Notes under the pieces: model-generated
What the model was told of the DNA's origin: nothing
The model's input: only the letters and a program-made list of their open reading frames with translations
The model's database searches: none
NCBI GenBank assembly: GCA_014239155.1
Contig: JAAZZQ010000019.1
Span: 1 to 64,000, forward strand
Direction: 5' to 3'
Origin: Lachnospiraceae bacterium
GTDB taxonomy: Bacteria; Bacillota; Clostridia; Lachnospirales; Lachnospiraceae
Length of the DNA stretch: 64,000 nt
Part shown: one piece after another, positions 1-7,500 of the stretch
Layout: each line of letters starts with the position of its first letter
Numbering within the stretch: position 1 is the stretch's first letter
Translations under genes and position numbers: made by a program

Positions 1-42
1 CGCTTCCTCTGCCGTTACATACATTTTCTTTCCATTCTCCAT
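1..42 (-). CDS. Excisionase-like small HTH protein, N-terminal 14 codons only
   Basis: A leftward reading frame starts with ATG at 42 after an AGGAAAGGACAGG ribosome site and encodes MENGKKMYVTAEEA before leaving the window. The start resembles the N-termini of the 59-64 residue helix-turn-helix proteins beside each integrase at 10212, 20895 and 41956. The position, divergent from an XRE gene, is also the same as theirs. It is therefore called as the start of the element 0 excisionase. With only 14 residues visible, the call rests mostly on context. Confidence 0.5.
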   Translation of the reverse strand, partial: MENGKKMYVTAEEA

Positions 43-72
43 ATAGTCCTGTCCTTTCCTTTTTTATTTTAG

Positions 73-164
73 GTACACATATGTGACCTTTATGTTTTTA
101 TTATACAGTACACTTTTGTGAACGCCAAGTATTTATTTTAAATTTTTATACACAAATGTGTCCT
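73..164. promoter_or_regulatory. Three operator-like dyads between xis and the XRE gene
   Basis: Three similar dyads with TACAC and TGTG half sites occur at about 74-87, 109-122 and 149-162 in the divergent promoter region. They are TACACATATGTGA, TACACTTTTGTGA and TACACAAATGTGT. They are spaced 35-40 bp apart and are probably bound by the XRE protein encoded at 222. Confidence 0.6.
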
Positions 165-221
165 GATGTGATAGAATTTAACTAGGCACTAACGAATATC
201 ACAAAAATCGGAGGTATTGGC

Positions 222-770
222 ATGACTACCGGGGAAAAGATTAAACACTTTCGGAATTTGCGCGGCATATCACAGGAAACGCTCGGACAGCTTTCCGGCA
301 TCAATTCCGCCACAATAAAAAAATATGAATATGGAATCCGCAATCCAAAGCCCGACCAACTGATGAAAATTGCAAATGCTTTGGGTATCAGTATCAATGT
401 TTTCATGGATTTTGATATAGAAACAGTATCAGATGTATTGTCTTTGATTTTGAAAATAGACGAGCAATTAGATATGAACTTTGAAGCAGAAAGGTACGAG
501 GACGGAAGTTTCAATCCCTCTACAATTAAAATATCCTTTAAGAACTCTCTGCTCAATCATAAATTAGGCGTATACATGAAAGCAAGAGAATTACAGGAGA
601 ACCTTTTGAATGATACGGAACGCTTCTCGTCAGAGGAAGAACACCAACGGGCGATTGAAGCACTCTCAAAAGATTTAGACGCTGTTAAACAAAGTATTCT
701 TGATGACAGCAAGATTGTAAAAAAGGGCGTTAGCGGTATATATGTAAAAATATATCCCGAAAATGAATAG
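222..770 (+). CDS. XRE-family transcriptional regulator of element 0
   Basis: A 182-residue protein with an N-terminal Cro/CI helix-turn-helix at about residues 5-58: a QETLGQLSG recognition region followed by the EYGIRNPKPDQL motif usual in XRE proteins. The C-terminal 120 residues are not recognised. An ATG preceded by CGGAGG fixes the start. It faces away from the xis-like gene across three repeated dyads, so it probably represses the integrase/excisionase promoter and itself. The same divergent arrangement is seen at the right end of each element here. The downstream gene starts only 33 bp away and is likely co-transcribed. Confidence 0.85.
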   Translation: MTTGEKIKHFRNLRGISQETLGQLSGINSATIKKYEYGIRNPKPDQLMKIANALGISINVFMDFDIETVSDVLSLILKIDEQLDMNFEAERYEDGSFNPSTIKISFKNSLLNHKLGVYMKARELQENLLNDTERFSSEEEHQRAIEALSKDLDAVKQSILDDSKIVKKGVSGIYVKIYPENE

Positions 771-802
771 ATTAAAGGTACATTCGCTAAAAGGAGTACA
801 CT

Positions 803-1405
803 ATGATTAAAAAGAGTGTCTTAAAAGAAATTGATAAAGCAATAAAAAATATTTGTCTTCATAATATCTGCACGGATTATGGTAATGGCTTTCTAATAAA
901 AGAAGCAAGCCTTCAATGCAGTTTATATCACCATTTACAAAATGAATTAAATCCTCTACTACAAGAAAATCAACTATATATTTATCCCGAATTTTACTTT
1001 AAAGAACTAAAATTTTTCGCAGATTTAGCGATTGTTGAAATGGACATGACATTAGAAACAACATGGTTATCTGAAAGAATGACTGACATAGCTGCTATTA
1101 TAGAATTAAAATATGATGGTGGAAATGCCTTGTCAACATCCGATTACATCAAAACTGATATGCCAAAATTGAAAGAATATGTTCGCAACTTAAATTATGA
1201 TTGTCAATATTATTTTGGCGTAATTTATGAAACGGAGTGCGAATGGCTACATTGGTTTGATAAACGAAGTACTAATAATTTGGCAAATAGACGTTTGACA
1301 GAATTGAACGCAGGATATTTAGATGAAACCATATACTTTGAAGTAAACTCATATAACAATATGAACTTTCAGCATAAGAAAACTCTTTGCAATATGATTT
1401 TTTAA
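803..1405 (+). CDS. Hypothetical protein, possible PD-(D/E)XK nuclease fold
   Basis: A 200-residue protein starting 33 bp after the XRE gene, with an AAGGAG ribosome site. No close family was recognised. Around residues 72-105 the chain reads FADLAIVEM, a variable linker, then AAIIELKYDGG. This resembles the D...ExK core of PD-(D/E)XK enzymes, with Asp near residue 74 and Glu-Leu-Lys near 100. No helicase or DNA-binding domain is visible, so it may act alone or with an unlinked partner. The nuclease call is an inference from this motif; a non-enzymatic role is possible. Confidence 0.5.
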   Translation: MIKKSVLKEIDKAIKNICLHNICTDYGNGFLIKEASLQCSLYHHLQNELNPLLQENQLYIYPEFYFKELKFFADLAIVEMDMTLETTWLSERMTDIAAIIELKYDGGNALSTSDYIKTDMPKLKEYVRNLNYDCQYYFGVIYETECEWLHWFDKRSTNNLANRRLTELNAGYLDETIYFEVNSYNNMNFQHKKTLCNMIF

Positions 1406-1554
1406 TTCATACATAAAACACCACGTAAACAAAAATATTTTGCAGATTTTCTGTAATTATAAATAATTTATCGCACTTTAGAAAGCCTTAGTGACATTTC
1501 CATTTTCTTGTGATATATTGGACTTCCACTTTTAAGAAAAGGAGTTGATAACAT

Positions 1555-2022
1555 ATGCCACAGATGAACAAAGGCGGTAAATTTATTTTCGGAAAATCAC
1601 TGATACGAGAGGATTTGACAATCCATCTCCCAACACAAGCACTTGCAGAATACAACGCCACAGTAGAGGGAAAAGTCTATCTTTTTACCGGAAGCAAAGT
1701 CACTGGCGGCTTTTGCGTGACAAGAAAAGGATTATTAGAACCGTCGAAACTGGGACACATTCTTACCGATAATCCGGCTTTACAGAATTATCAGACCACA
1801 GAAGGGGAATTTATCAAATACAAAGGGCGGTCATATTGTTGGGTAAATATTTCAGAAAATGGAGTAATTCAGCTTAATCAGCAAGTATTAGACTTCCTCA
1901 ATTTGAAAATTGGGATGGAACTGTTATCTATCCGAAGCAGCGATATTGCTTTTACAATGGGCGCAACTGGTCCTCTGTTGGAAAGAGCCAATAATTACGA
2001 GGGCGAAATTAAACTTTATTAA
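1555..2022 (+). CDS. Hypothetical protein, 155 aa, element 0 cargo
   Basis: The ORF has an AAGGAG ribosome site about 9 bp before the ATG at 1555. No transmembrane segment or catalytic motif is obvious. The C-terminal part (about residues 100-140) alternates beta-like stretches with an IQLNQQVLDFL...IGMELLSIR pattern, loosely like AbrB-type swapped-hairpin domains; this is a weak impression only. It is the last larger cargo gene before the toxin unit. A 150-bp gap separates it from the gene before, so it probably has its own promoter. Confidence 0.6.
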   Translation: MPQMNKGGKFIFGKSLIREDLTIHLPTQALAEYNATVEGKVYLFTGSKVTGGFCVTRKGLLEPSKLGHILTDNPALQNYQTTEGEFIKYKGRSYCWVNISENGVIQLNQQVLDFLNLKIGMELLSIRSSDIAFTMGATGPLLERANNYEGEIKLY

Positions 2023-2054
2023 ACGAGTATCCACAAATTTTGTGCTTAAACCTC

Positions 2055-2195
2055 TTGAAACATTCCACATACAATGGTATTATAACAATACAAAGGGAAA
2101 GCACCCACTCCAAAGTGGATGCTCCGAGTTTAGGCTAAGAAATGTCCTTACGGACACCGCCTATCCTGTTGGCAGACAGGATAGGCATTTTTATT
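2055..2195 (+). ncRNA. Candidate antisense RNA antitoxin for the holin-like toxin
   Basis: A near-ideal rightward promoter (TTGAAA 2055-2060, 17-bp spacer, TATTAT 2078-2083) predicts an RNA from about 2090. It would contain small hairpins near 2104-2117 and 2143-2156. It would end at a strong terminator (stem GCCTATCCTGT/ACAGGATAGGC, 2159-2186, then a T-rich tail) that runs into the 3' end of the oppositely oriented toxin gene. Convergent, overlapping toxin mRNA and short RNA is the arrangement of TxpA/RatA-type type I systems. The RNA is predicted, not demonstrated. Confidence 0.6.
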
Positions 2196-2307
2196 TTCGC
2201 TTGTTTCTCTTATCGAGAAAGGCAAGCAACGCAACAATTAAGCTACCAAAGGACATCAGCAATGCTAATATTCCAATGAAAATCGAAATGATTTCAAAAG
2301 CTGTCAT
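2191..2307 (-). CDS. Putative holin-like toxin, type I toxin-antitoxin family
   Basis: A 38-residue ORF too short for usual cut-offs. It reads MTAFEIISIFIGILALLMS, continues with a hydrophobic helix to about residue 31, and ends in a basic tail DKRNKRK. This is the signature of the putative holin-like (TxpA/BsrG-related) membrane toxins of Firmicutes. A GGGAGG ribosome site precedes the ATG at 2307. A perfect-spacing promoter lies 110 bp upstream (2416-2444), and a convergent small RNA candidate covers its 3' end. It probably inserts in the inner membrane when not silenced by the RNA. Confidence 0.8.
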   Translation of the reverse strand: MTAFEIISIFIGILALLMSFGSLIVALLAFLDKRNKRK

Positions 2308-2415
2308 CGGCGCCACCTCCCTTCCAACGTACTATGTACGTTTTGTATTACCGGCACGCCGGTTTTCATAAACTCGGGAGGCTACCACCCTGTCATGGGT
2401 ACTTTCCGTAGATGT

Positions 2416-2444
2416 ATTGTAACACGAAGAAATATGAATGACAA
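2416..2444 (-). promoter_or_regulatory. Promoter of the holin-like toxin
   Basis: On the minus strand TTGTCA (2444-2439) and TACAAT (2421-2416) are separated by exactly 17 bp. The predicted leader of about 100 nt contains inverted repeats such as ACCGGCGTGCCGGT near 2350-2363, which may structure the toxin mRNA. Confidence 0.65.
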
Positions 2445-2510
2445 TTAGTTTTTCAGATTTCAAGCAGGTATCATGATACCCGCCCCAAATCCAGTATTCA
2501 TCAAATATTT

Positions 2511-2528
2511 AGAGCCATTTTAGAGCCA
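2511..2528. repeat. Integrase arm-type paired repeat, AGAGCCA specificity
   Basis: AGAGCCA at 2511-2517 and again at 2522-2528, an 11-bp period, 64 bp left of the attachment core. The same geometry with other 7-mers is present near every junction, which suggests binding by the N-terminal arm domain of the element 0 integrase. Confidence 0.55.
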
Positions 2529-2591
2529 ACAGGCATAAAGCAATCCCGTAAACGCCCATTTTATCAGCATTTCCGGGATTTTATCCGCTAT

Positions 2592-2599
2592 TCGAACTC
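2592..2599. repeat. Attachment core between elements 0 and 1
   Basis: TCGAACTC, identical to the core in the 3' end of guaA (42969-42976). It is followed by GGCGTGTTCTTTGTTG, which is also present after the junction at 13714, so elements 1 and 2 have related left ends. Confidence 0.75.
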
Positions 2600-2690
2600 G
2601 GCGTGTTCTTTGTTGTTAACTGTATTTGTTTAAGTTTTGTGCGAATACACACCCGTTTTAACATCAATTATTATAGCTTACTGATTTTCT

Positions 2691-2708
2691 GTTGCCAAAA
2701 TGTTGCCA
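2691..2708. repeat. Left arm-type paired repeat of element 1 (GTTGCCA)
   Basis: GTTGCCA at 2691-2697 and 2702-2708, period 11 bp, directly next to the TIR stop codon. It matches the left and right arm repeats of element 2 rather than the right arm repeat of element 1. Confidence 0.55.
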
Positions 2709-3659
2709 TTATTCTTCTAGATTTTTTTCAATATTTATATCCGATTCTTTAAGCACTATTCTCATCTCTCTTTTTTGCTCAATTATACATTGTTGCAATT
2801 CTCTCTCCAAATCTCGAAGTTGCATATAAATACGTTTTCTATTCTTCCCCCTAGCATATCGCTTAAAAATATTCATTAATTCCTCTAAATTTAACACCTC
2901 AATCAGTTCAGGGCTCATAGTCAAAGAAAACATTTTTATACGTGATACCATCATTCTGAAATACTCTATTATTTCTTCTCCGAGCATATCATCTTCAACA
3001 TACAATTCTCGCTTTCTCTCAAAAATCCGAGTTTGAATGTGTTCCATATACTCTATTGGTAATAAATTCTCTGGACTTGATAATACACTATTTTGCTTTC
3101 TTAGCAACTGTAAAATCTCTTCTATAGGAGAATTCTCTGGTTGCACCAAACCAGTCCCCTTTTTTTGCTTACTACTTAATCTAAAACGATTTATAACGTC
3201 ATTGACTTCTGTTTCCATTGTTGTCCACATAGCTTCAAAGGCATTTTTCAAAATATTGTCATCCAATGGCTGCTCAAGAGTTTTATTGATAGAACAAATA
3301 AGCTGGTAGAAGTCGTCTTTTTCAAACTTAGTTGCTTGATAACGTGATAACGGTCCTCGTATATCAGAAGGTTTTATATCAATCATTAGCGCAGCAACCT
3401 TCGAATCAAGTGTTTTTGCAATAGCTCCTGCCTCAAAATTAACCCATGGAGCATTTGTATTTTCTGCCGTTAAGCAAATTATACCATACTTACACTCTGA
3501 AAGTTGCGTGGTAATAGTTCTATCCCAATTATCCCCCTTTTCAATATCTTCTGGTGAAAAAAACACTTCAACAGACTGTATGATACATGGAATCCATTTT
3601 TTTAATATTTCTGCAATTTTTCGACTCAAATCGCCTGACCAACTCACAAAAATTTTCAT
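2709..3659 (-). CDS. TIR domain protein, possible anti-phage NADase
   Basis: A 316-residue protein. Residues 1-135 form a bacterial TIR domain. It opens with MKIFVSWSGDLSRKIAEILK, has an FFSPEDIEKGDNWDRTI segment, and carries the WVNFEAGAIAK motif whose Glu (about residue 77) corresponds to the catalytic Glu of TIR NAD-cleaving enzymes. The C-terminal 180 residues are charged and helical and not recognised; they may sense a trigger or oligomerise. It lies alone at the left end of element 1, next to the arm site, a usual cargo position. Single-gene TIR proteins are known in phage defence, but no partner gene (for example a Thoeris or CBASS gene) is adjacent here, so the trigger is unknown. Confidence 0.8.
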   Translation of the reverse strand: MKIFVSWSGDLSRKIAEILKKWIPCIIQSVEVFFSPEDIEKGDNWDRTITTQLSECKYGIICLTAENTNAPWVNFEAGAIAKTLDSKVAALMIDIKPSDIRGPLSRYQATKFEKDDFYQLICSINKTLEQPLDDNILKNAFEAMWTTMETEVNDVINRFRLSSKQKKGTGLVQPENSPIEEILQLLRKQNSVLSSPENLLPIEYMEHIQTRIFERKRELYVEDDMLGEEIIEYFRMMVSRIKMFSLTMSPELIEVLNLEELMNIFKRYARGKNRKRIYMQLRDLERELQQCIIEQKREMRIVLKESDINIEKNLEE

Positions 3660-3919
3660 CTATTTGTACCTCCATTTTCTTATCAAAAGTTAAATAAGAA
3701 TCCAATTATCCGATATTCTACAGCTAAATTACTGGAATAATTATATTATAATAAATTCTCATAAAATGACAACTACTTTCTAAATATTACGCAATATATC
3801 AACTCGAACTTTACAAAAGATACTAATGTCTTTACTATTGCCTCAATTATTTAATCCTTTTGTTTCCATATATGCAATTCTCATATAAATACTGCACCTA
3901 AGGAAAAAGGAGAGCAATA

Positions 3920-4336
3920 TTATCTGCCTCTATGCTTCTCTTTCCTTTTCTGCTGTTTCAGCTCAAACTGCCGCTGCTTCTCTGCTTCCCGTTTCTCACG
4001 GCTCACAGTCTTGCGTTCAATTTTCAACTGCTCCTGCTGTAATTTCAAAGCCTGTTGCGATTTTGTACCAATCCTGGTATTCTGTATTTGTTTCCTCACT
4101 TCTCGCTGTACCCGTTTAGGATTACGGCTTGCTTCTTTTATATCAGTTGCCACAGCCGGACTAAATCGTAGCCGATAGTAATTTTTCAAAACGAAATCAT
4201 ATATTTCATAGTCTTTTGGTTCTGCGCCAAACGTAACCTTACATACAGACAGCTTTCCGTCCAATACACGTTCAAACACTCCCACCCAAAATGGTTCTTC
4301 AAAAAATACTGTCAGCTTTCCCGAAACTTTGTCCAT
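3920..4336 (-). CDS. yjdF: YjdF family protein (DUF2992)
   Basis: A 138-residue protein. The N-terminal half (KLTVFFEEPFWVGVFERV, residues 7-24, then FGAEPKDYEIYDFVL) is the conserved YjdF domain. The C-terminal half is a strongly basic, Gln/Lys/Glu-rich helix. The family is known mainly because its mRNAs often carry the azaaromatic-binding yjdF riboswitch; its biochemical role is unsettled, with a link to azaaromatic compounds proposed. A structured leader precedes this gene (4345-4462) and ends in a strong AAGGAGG ribosome site. Its presence on a mobilizable element suggests a transferable response to small toxic molecules. Confidence 0.85.
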   Translation of the reverse strand: MDKVSGKLTVFFEEPFWVGVFERVLDGKLSVCKVTFGAEPKDYEIYDFVLKNYYRLRFSPAVATDIKEASRNPKRVQREVRKQIQNTRIGTKSQQALKLQQEQLKIERKTVSREKREAEKQRQFELKQQKRKEKHRGR

Positions 4337-4344
4337 GACAATTC

Positions 4345-4462
4345 CTCCTTAAAATAATTGTGATGAACAAAGAACGGACGACCCTAAGGAGGGAGGGCTA
4401 CTTACACCATAATGGTGCGACTGGACTACCTACCAGTTCTGCAAAATTGCCTTGCGTTGTGT
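4345..4462 (-). promoter_or_regulatory. Probable yjdF (azaaromatic) riboswitch leader
   Basis: The 120-nt leader of yjdF can fold into several hairpins: CTGGTAGGTAGTCCAG, GCACCATTATGGTGT, and a CCCTCC/GGAGG-like stem near 4386-4400. Together with the identity of the downstream gene, this fits a yjdF riboswitch controlling the AAGGAGG site just upstream of the ATG. The consensus was recalled, not aligned. Confidence 0.55.
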
Positions 4463-4576
4463 TTTTATCTCTGCTCTTATATATTACCATATAAACGTGC
4501 ATTTTTCCATAAAAAATGGCAATCTACTTATTATCGCAAACTGCCACATTATCATTGTCCCGTATCTGTATTAACT

Positions 4577-4596
4577 ACATGGTGCTAGCACCATGT
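4577..4596. repeat. Perfect 20-bp palindrome upstream of yjdF
   Basis: ACATGGTGCTAGCACCATGT is fully self-complementary. It sits between a small ORF (4693-4851) and the yjdF leader. No T-run follows on either strand, so an operator or cruciform site is more likely than a terminator. The rest of 4463-4692 holds no recognisable gene. Confidence 0.6.
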
Positions 4597-4692
4597 TCAA
4601 ATCACTACTAAGGAAAAATTTCCCCTTTTCCTCCACAGACCGGAATTGACGCTATTGTTAAATCAATTCCAATGCTCTTTTATACAGTGGGT

Positions 4693-4851
4693 CTAAATCA
4701 CAGCCACAACTTCCACATTCTTCATCTGCCTGATTGCCGATACTAATGTATCTTTATCAGCTTTTCCGTCCAACCATTGCTTTGCCGGAATGGATATTAA
4801 ATCCCAACCAGACGCAACAAACTTTTCCATAATTGATTTTAACTCTTCCAT
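4693..4851 (-). CDS. Small hypothetical protein, 52 aa
   Basis: A short ORF beginning MEELKSIMEKFVASGWDLIS and containing an IPAKQWLDGKADKD segment, with an AAAGGAG ribosome site 7 nt before the ATG at 4851. It starts 52 bp downstream of the hydrolase gene on the same strand and is probably its operon partner. No function is recognised. The strong ribosome site and clean amphipathic sequence argue that it is translated. Confidence 0.6.
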   Translation of the reverse strand: MEELKSIMEKFVASGWDLISIPAKQWLDGKADKDTLVSAIRQMKNVEVVAVI

Positions 4852-4902
4852 AGTGTAACTCCTTTCAAATCAGCCATTTTTAATTCTGCAAATATGAAGT
4901 TG

Positions 4903-5502
4903 TCAAAGTAACTCAATTAACCAGTTATCAAGGAATTGCATTTGTTCCTCGGTGTGAAACCAATGCTCTCCATTCTCCATAATGGTAAGTGAAATGTCAT
5001 GTTCTAAAGCAAAATCCGAAACCGTACCATAAGAGATTAAATTATCCTTTGCTCCATACAATATTGCTGTTGGAACCGTCCATACAAAAGGGTTTTCCCT
5101 GACATAACAAAGGTAATCCCATGATAAGTTTTCTCCAAAGGCAGTTTCAATTTCTTTTCTTTCCCGCAACTCGTTTTCCGTCACATTTGCCCATAACATC
5201 ATATCACAAATTAGCTTCTCCATATTTACAACAGGTGAAATAAAGAAAGCTCGTTCTATGTTTTCTTTCTGCAAAGCATTCATGGCAAAGAAAGCACCTA
5301 TGCTATTTGCAATGAGGATAGCGAAATGATAACCCCTGCAAGCCTTATGAAACAGGGCTGGAAATTCCTCGTTTGCTTCCCACGGTGTTTGAGAGTGATA
5401 ATTTAAGCCAAGTACATCACTTTTGGGAAACAGGGGTTTGTAATGCTCCGCTTCATCGGGGCTACCACCTTTCCCATGAATATATAAAACTAATTTGTTC
5501 AT
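4903..5502 (-). CDS. Alpha/beta hydrolase fold protein
   Basis: A 199-residue protein opening with LVLYIHGKGGSPDEAEHY, the oxyanion-hole HGKGG loop of small alpha/beta hydrolases. The nucleophile elbow is IANSIGAFF (Ser near residue 67; the first Gly of GxSxG is replaced by Ala-Asn). GAKDNL (Asp near residue 149) and GEHWFH (His near 178) complete a plausible Ser-Asp-His triad. No signal peptide is visible, so it is cytoplasmic; the substrate is unknown. The family resembles YqiA/RBBP9-type esterases. It is followed by a 52-aa ORF on the same strand. Confidence 0.8.
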   Translation of the reverse strand: MNKLVLYIHGKGGSPDEAEHYKPLFPKSDVLGLNYHSQTPWEANEEFPALFHKACRGYHFAILIANSIGAFFAMNALQKENIERAFFISPVVNMEKLICDMMLWANVTENELRERKEIETAFGENLSWDYLCYVRENPFVWTVPTAILYGAKDNLISYGTVSDFALEHDISLTIMENGEHWFHTEEQMQFLDNWLIELL

Positions 5503-5621
5503 ATCATTACCTCGTCAAAATTCCGGTTTGTTTATATCTTTCACGCCTTGATTATACCACTCCCGCCCTCTGTTTTCCACCATAAAATATAGGGCATAGC
5601 AACCGCCACGCCCTGCACTCC

Positions 5622-5936
5622 TTATCGCTCCAACAATTTTTCTATTTTGTATTTCTGCCCTTTCAAGTCATTCTGCTTCTCGTATAGGCTATTACGCTCT
5701 TTACAAAGTTCTTTCATACGTTCCAACTGCGCCCTCACTCCTTCTCGACAATCTGGCTCTATCTTTTTATATTCCCCGGTCAGATTGCGGATTGTATTAT
5801 TGTTTTCCTTTATCTGCTCCGAAAGACATACCCAGTCTATCAGATTTTGCACTTCCTTATCCGTTTCGTAAAGGTCTGTTTCTGCTACGATTTTAGCACA
5901 CAGACGCACCATGACTTTCTTTTCCATATCCGTCAT
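5622..5936 (-). CDS. Hypothetical coiled-coil protein downstream of the relaxase
   Basis: A 104-residue charged protein, mostly helical, with heptad-like stretches (EQIKENNNTIRNL, RAQLERMKELCKERNSLYEKQ) that suggest a coiled coil at about residues 35-100. It begins 20 bp after the relaxase stop on the same strand and is probably co-transcribed. The position suggests a mobilization accessory role, but no family is recognised. Confidence 0.65.
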   Translation of the reverse strand: MTDMEKKVMVRLCAKIVAETDLYETDKEVQNLIDWVCLSEQIKENNNTIRNLTGEYKKIEPDCREGVRAQLERMKELCKERNSLYEKQNDLKGQKYKIEKLLER

Positions 5937-5955
5937 ATCCTGTCAATCCCCTTTC

Positions 5956-7326
5956 CTATCTGCTCATTTCAAAGGTACGTTTCGGGCGTTTCTTTGCCCT
6001 TTCTGCCTGTTCTAATGCCTTTGACCGTTCCACTATCGACTGCACTTGTTCCCTGCCGAAATGACGTTCCAAACGCCCCAAATCAGACACTTTTTCCTGC
6101 AACCGGTCTATGGTGTCGCTCTGCTCCATAACCTTATCCGTCAAGCGGCTAATCTGTATCTTTTGCCCATCTACTTTGGCGGTCAGCTTCTTGCCCTGCT
6201 CCGTAAGCTGTACGCATTTGATTGTCAGACTTTTTACTATCTCTTTTAATTTCTCCACAAGTGGTAACGCCTTTTTATCTCGGTAAGCCTTTGCGCTCAT
6301 CAATGTGCCCGGCTCCGGCAACTGCCATTCTGCATCTTCATCATAAACGTGAATATTTCGCTCCATGACTTCCTTAGACTGCGCCATTTTGTTAAGTTCC
6401 TGCTGTAACTTTTTCTGCTGTTTCTCCAATTTTTCATTTTCGGATAACCGCTTTTCCTTATCCTCCGTCAGCGTTTCCGCCTGCTCTTTCAAAAGATGAT
6501 TTGATACAGAAAGTTCTGATACTTCCTGCCGGATTGCTTCACCTTCTCTCCGTATCTGCTCCGTTTCTTGCTCTGCCACTGTCTGCTGATGAAGAATATC
6601 GGATAATTCCTCTTTACTGCCGGAAATCTCCTGTTCCAGTTCTGCGACCTCTTTTGCCCGTTCTTTTTTCTCGAAATCCAAAACAGACAGATGTTTCTCA
6701 TGCGTTCCTTTCTTCTCCCACTCAATGCCATGCCGCAGCATGATAGCGGAAAGCTGTTCTTTTTCTGCCGCCGCCCACTGGTTGCGTTCTGTTTCGCTCC
6801 TCGTGCCGCCCTTAAAGCCAAGTTCAGCCAATGCCTTTTTTAATGACACCCTTGTTTCAAGCCCTCTCTTGCTTCCAGTCGTATAGGGTATGAAATCTAT
6901 ATGCAGGTGCGGTGTAGCTTCGTCCATGTGGAGATGTGCCGAGAAAACTCTCAACGTGGGATTGCGCTGCCTAAAGCCCTGCATATATTCATCAAGAATT
7001 TTCGCCGCAATCTGCCCGTCCTCTGTCTTTGCTCCCATATCGTCCTTATTGCCAATCTGTACGATAATCTCATGGAACGGCTTTTCCTGTTTGCCGGAAC
7101 AGATTTTCTCATAATAATCATCAATCCGGCGGTCACTTCTGGTCTGCTTCTCATTGTACTGAATAAGTGCTTCATCAAATAATTCGTGATACACGTCCTT
7201 GATATTTTCGTTGCAATATTCCACGTTCAGACTGCTCCGCTCCGGGTCAGTGTTCTTTGCGTGGAATTTTCTGCTGTTATGGTTGACAGAGCCTTTCCCT
7301 GTCATAACGCTGATTGTCCGCTTCAA
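5956..7326 (-). CDS. mobV: MobV-type relaxase (Pre/Mob, TnpZ-like) of element 1
   Basis: A 456-residue plasmid-recombination/mobilization enzyme that would nick oriT and pilot single-stranded DNA into a helper conjugation system. The N-terminal 190 residues hold the Pre/Mob domain: HNSRKFHAKNTDPERS near residue 17 and the metal-binding HMDEATPHLHIDFIP motif near residue 128. Residues 215-330 form a long coiled coil. The start is TTG at 7326 after an AGGGAG site; the N-terminus MKRTISVMTGKGSVNHNSRKF matches the element 2 relaxase, which also uses TTG. The oriT-like region lies immediately upstream. Confidence 0.9.
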   Translation of the reverse strand: MKRTISVMTGKGSVNHNSRKFHAKNTDPERSSLNVEYCNENIKDVYHELFDEALIQYNEKQTRSDRRIDDYYEKICSGKQEKPFHEIIVQIGNKDDMGAKTEDGQIAAKILDEYMQGFRQRNPTLRVFSAHLHMDEATPHLHIDFIPYTTGSKRGLETRVSLKKALAELGFKGGTRSETERNQWAAAEKEQLSAIMLRHGIEWEKKGTHEKHLSVLDFEKKERAKEVAELEQEISGSKEELSDILHQQTVAEQETEQIRREGEAIRQEVSELSVSNHLLKEQAETLTEDKEKRLSENEKLEKQQKKLQQELNKMAQSKEVMERNIHVYDEDAEWQLPEPGTLMSAKAYRDKKALPLVEKLKEIVKSLTIKCVQLTEQGKKLTAKVDGQKIQISRLTDKVMEQSDTIDRLQEKVSDLGRLERHFGREQVQSIVERSKALEQAERAKKRPKRTFEMSR

Positions 7327-7344
7327 TAAATTTCCCTTTCTCCC

Positions 7345-7500
7345 TTATCGGGTAAACTGCGCCGACAGGCGCATAGCCTTTGTTACTTTCTGCGAAAGTA
7401 ACGCAAAAGCACTTTCGACAGGCTACGCTCTATCAAAAGTGCCTTTGCGCCCTGCCGGGGGCTTTTCCGTCCTTGCGGACGGGGCGGCTTTTCACCGCCC
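7345..7500. other. oriT: Candidate oriT of element 1
   Basis: The region between relaxase and ATPase contains two inverted repeats, GTTACTTTCTGCGAAAGTAAC (7382-7402) and arms GCACTTT/AAAGTGC (7409-7442), then GC-rich hairpins (CCGTCCTTGCGGACGG and GGGCGGCTTTTCACCGCCC). The first 110 bp are almost identical to 17478-17590 in element 2, although the flanking genes are clearly diverged. That conservation is expected of a relaxase recognition site. Confidence 0.65.

Larger units (their letters stand above)
1..2595. mobile_element. Element 0: right part of a guaA-targeting integrative element
   Basis: Only the right end is in the window. The order is a leftward xis start at the edge, divergent operators, XRE regulator, two cargo genes, a type I toxin unit, a paired-repeat arm site (2511-2528) and the TCGAACTC core (2592-2599). 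This matches the right-end layout of the three following elements. The integrase is inferred to lie just left of the window. Confidence 0.7.

Noticed and set aside
1910-2371. A 153-codon rightward frame overlapping the 155-aa gene and the toxin unit
   Set aside because: It runs antisense through the holin-like toxin and through a strong terminator, and has no ribosome site.
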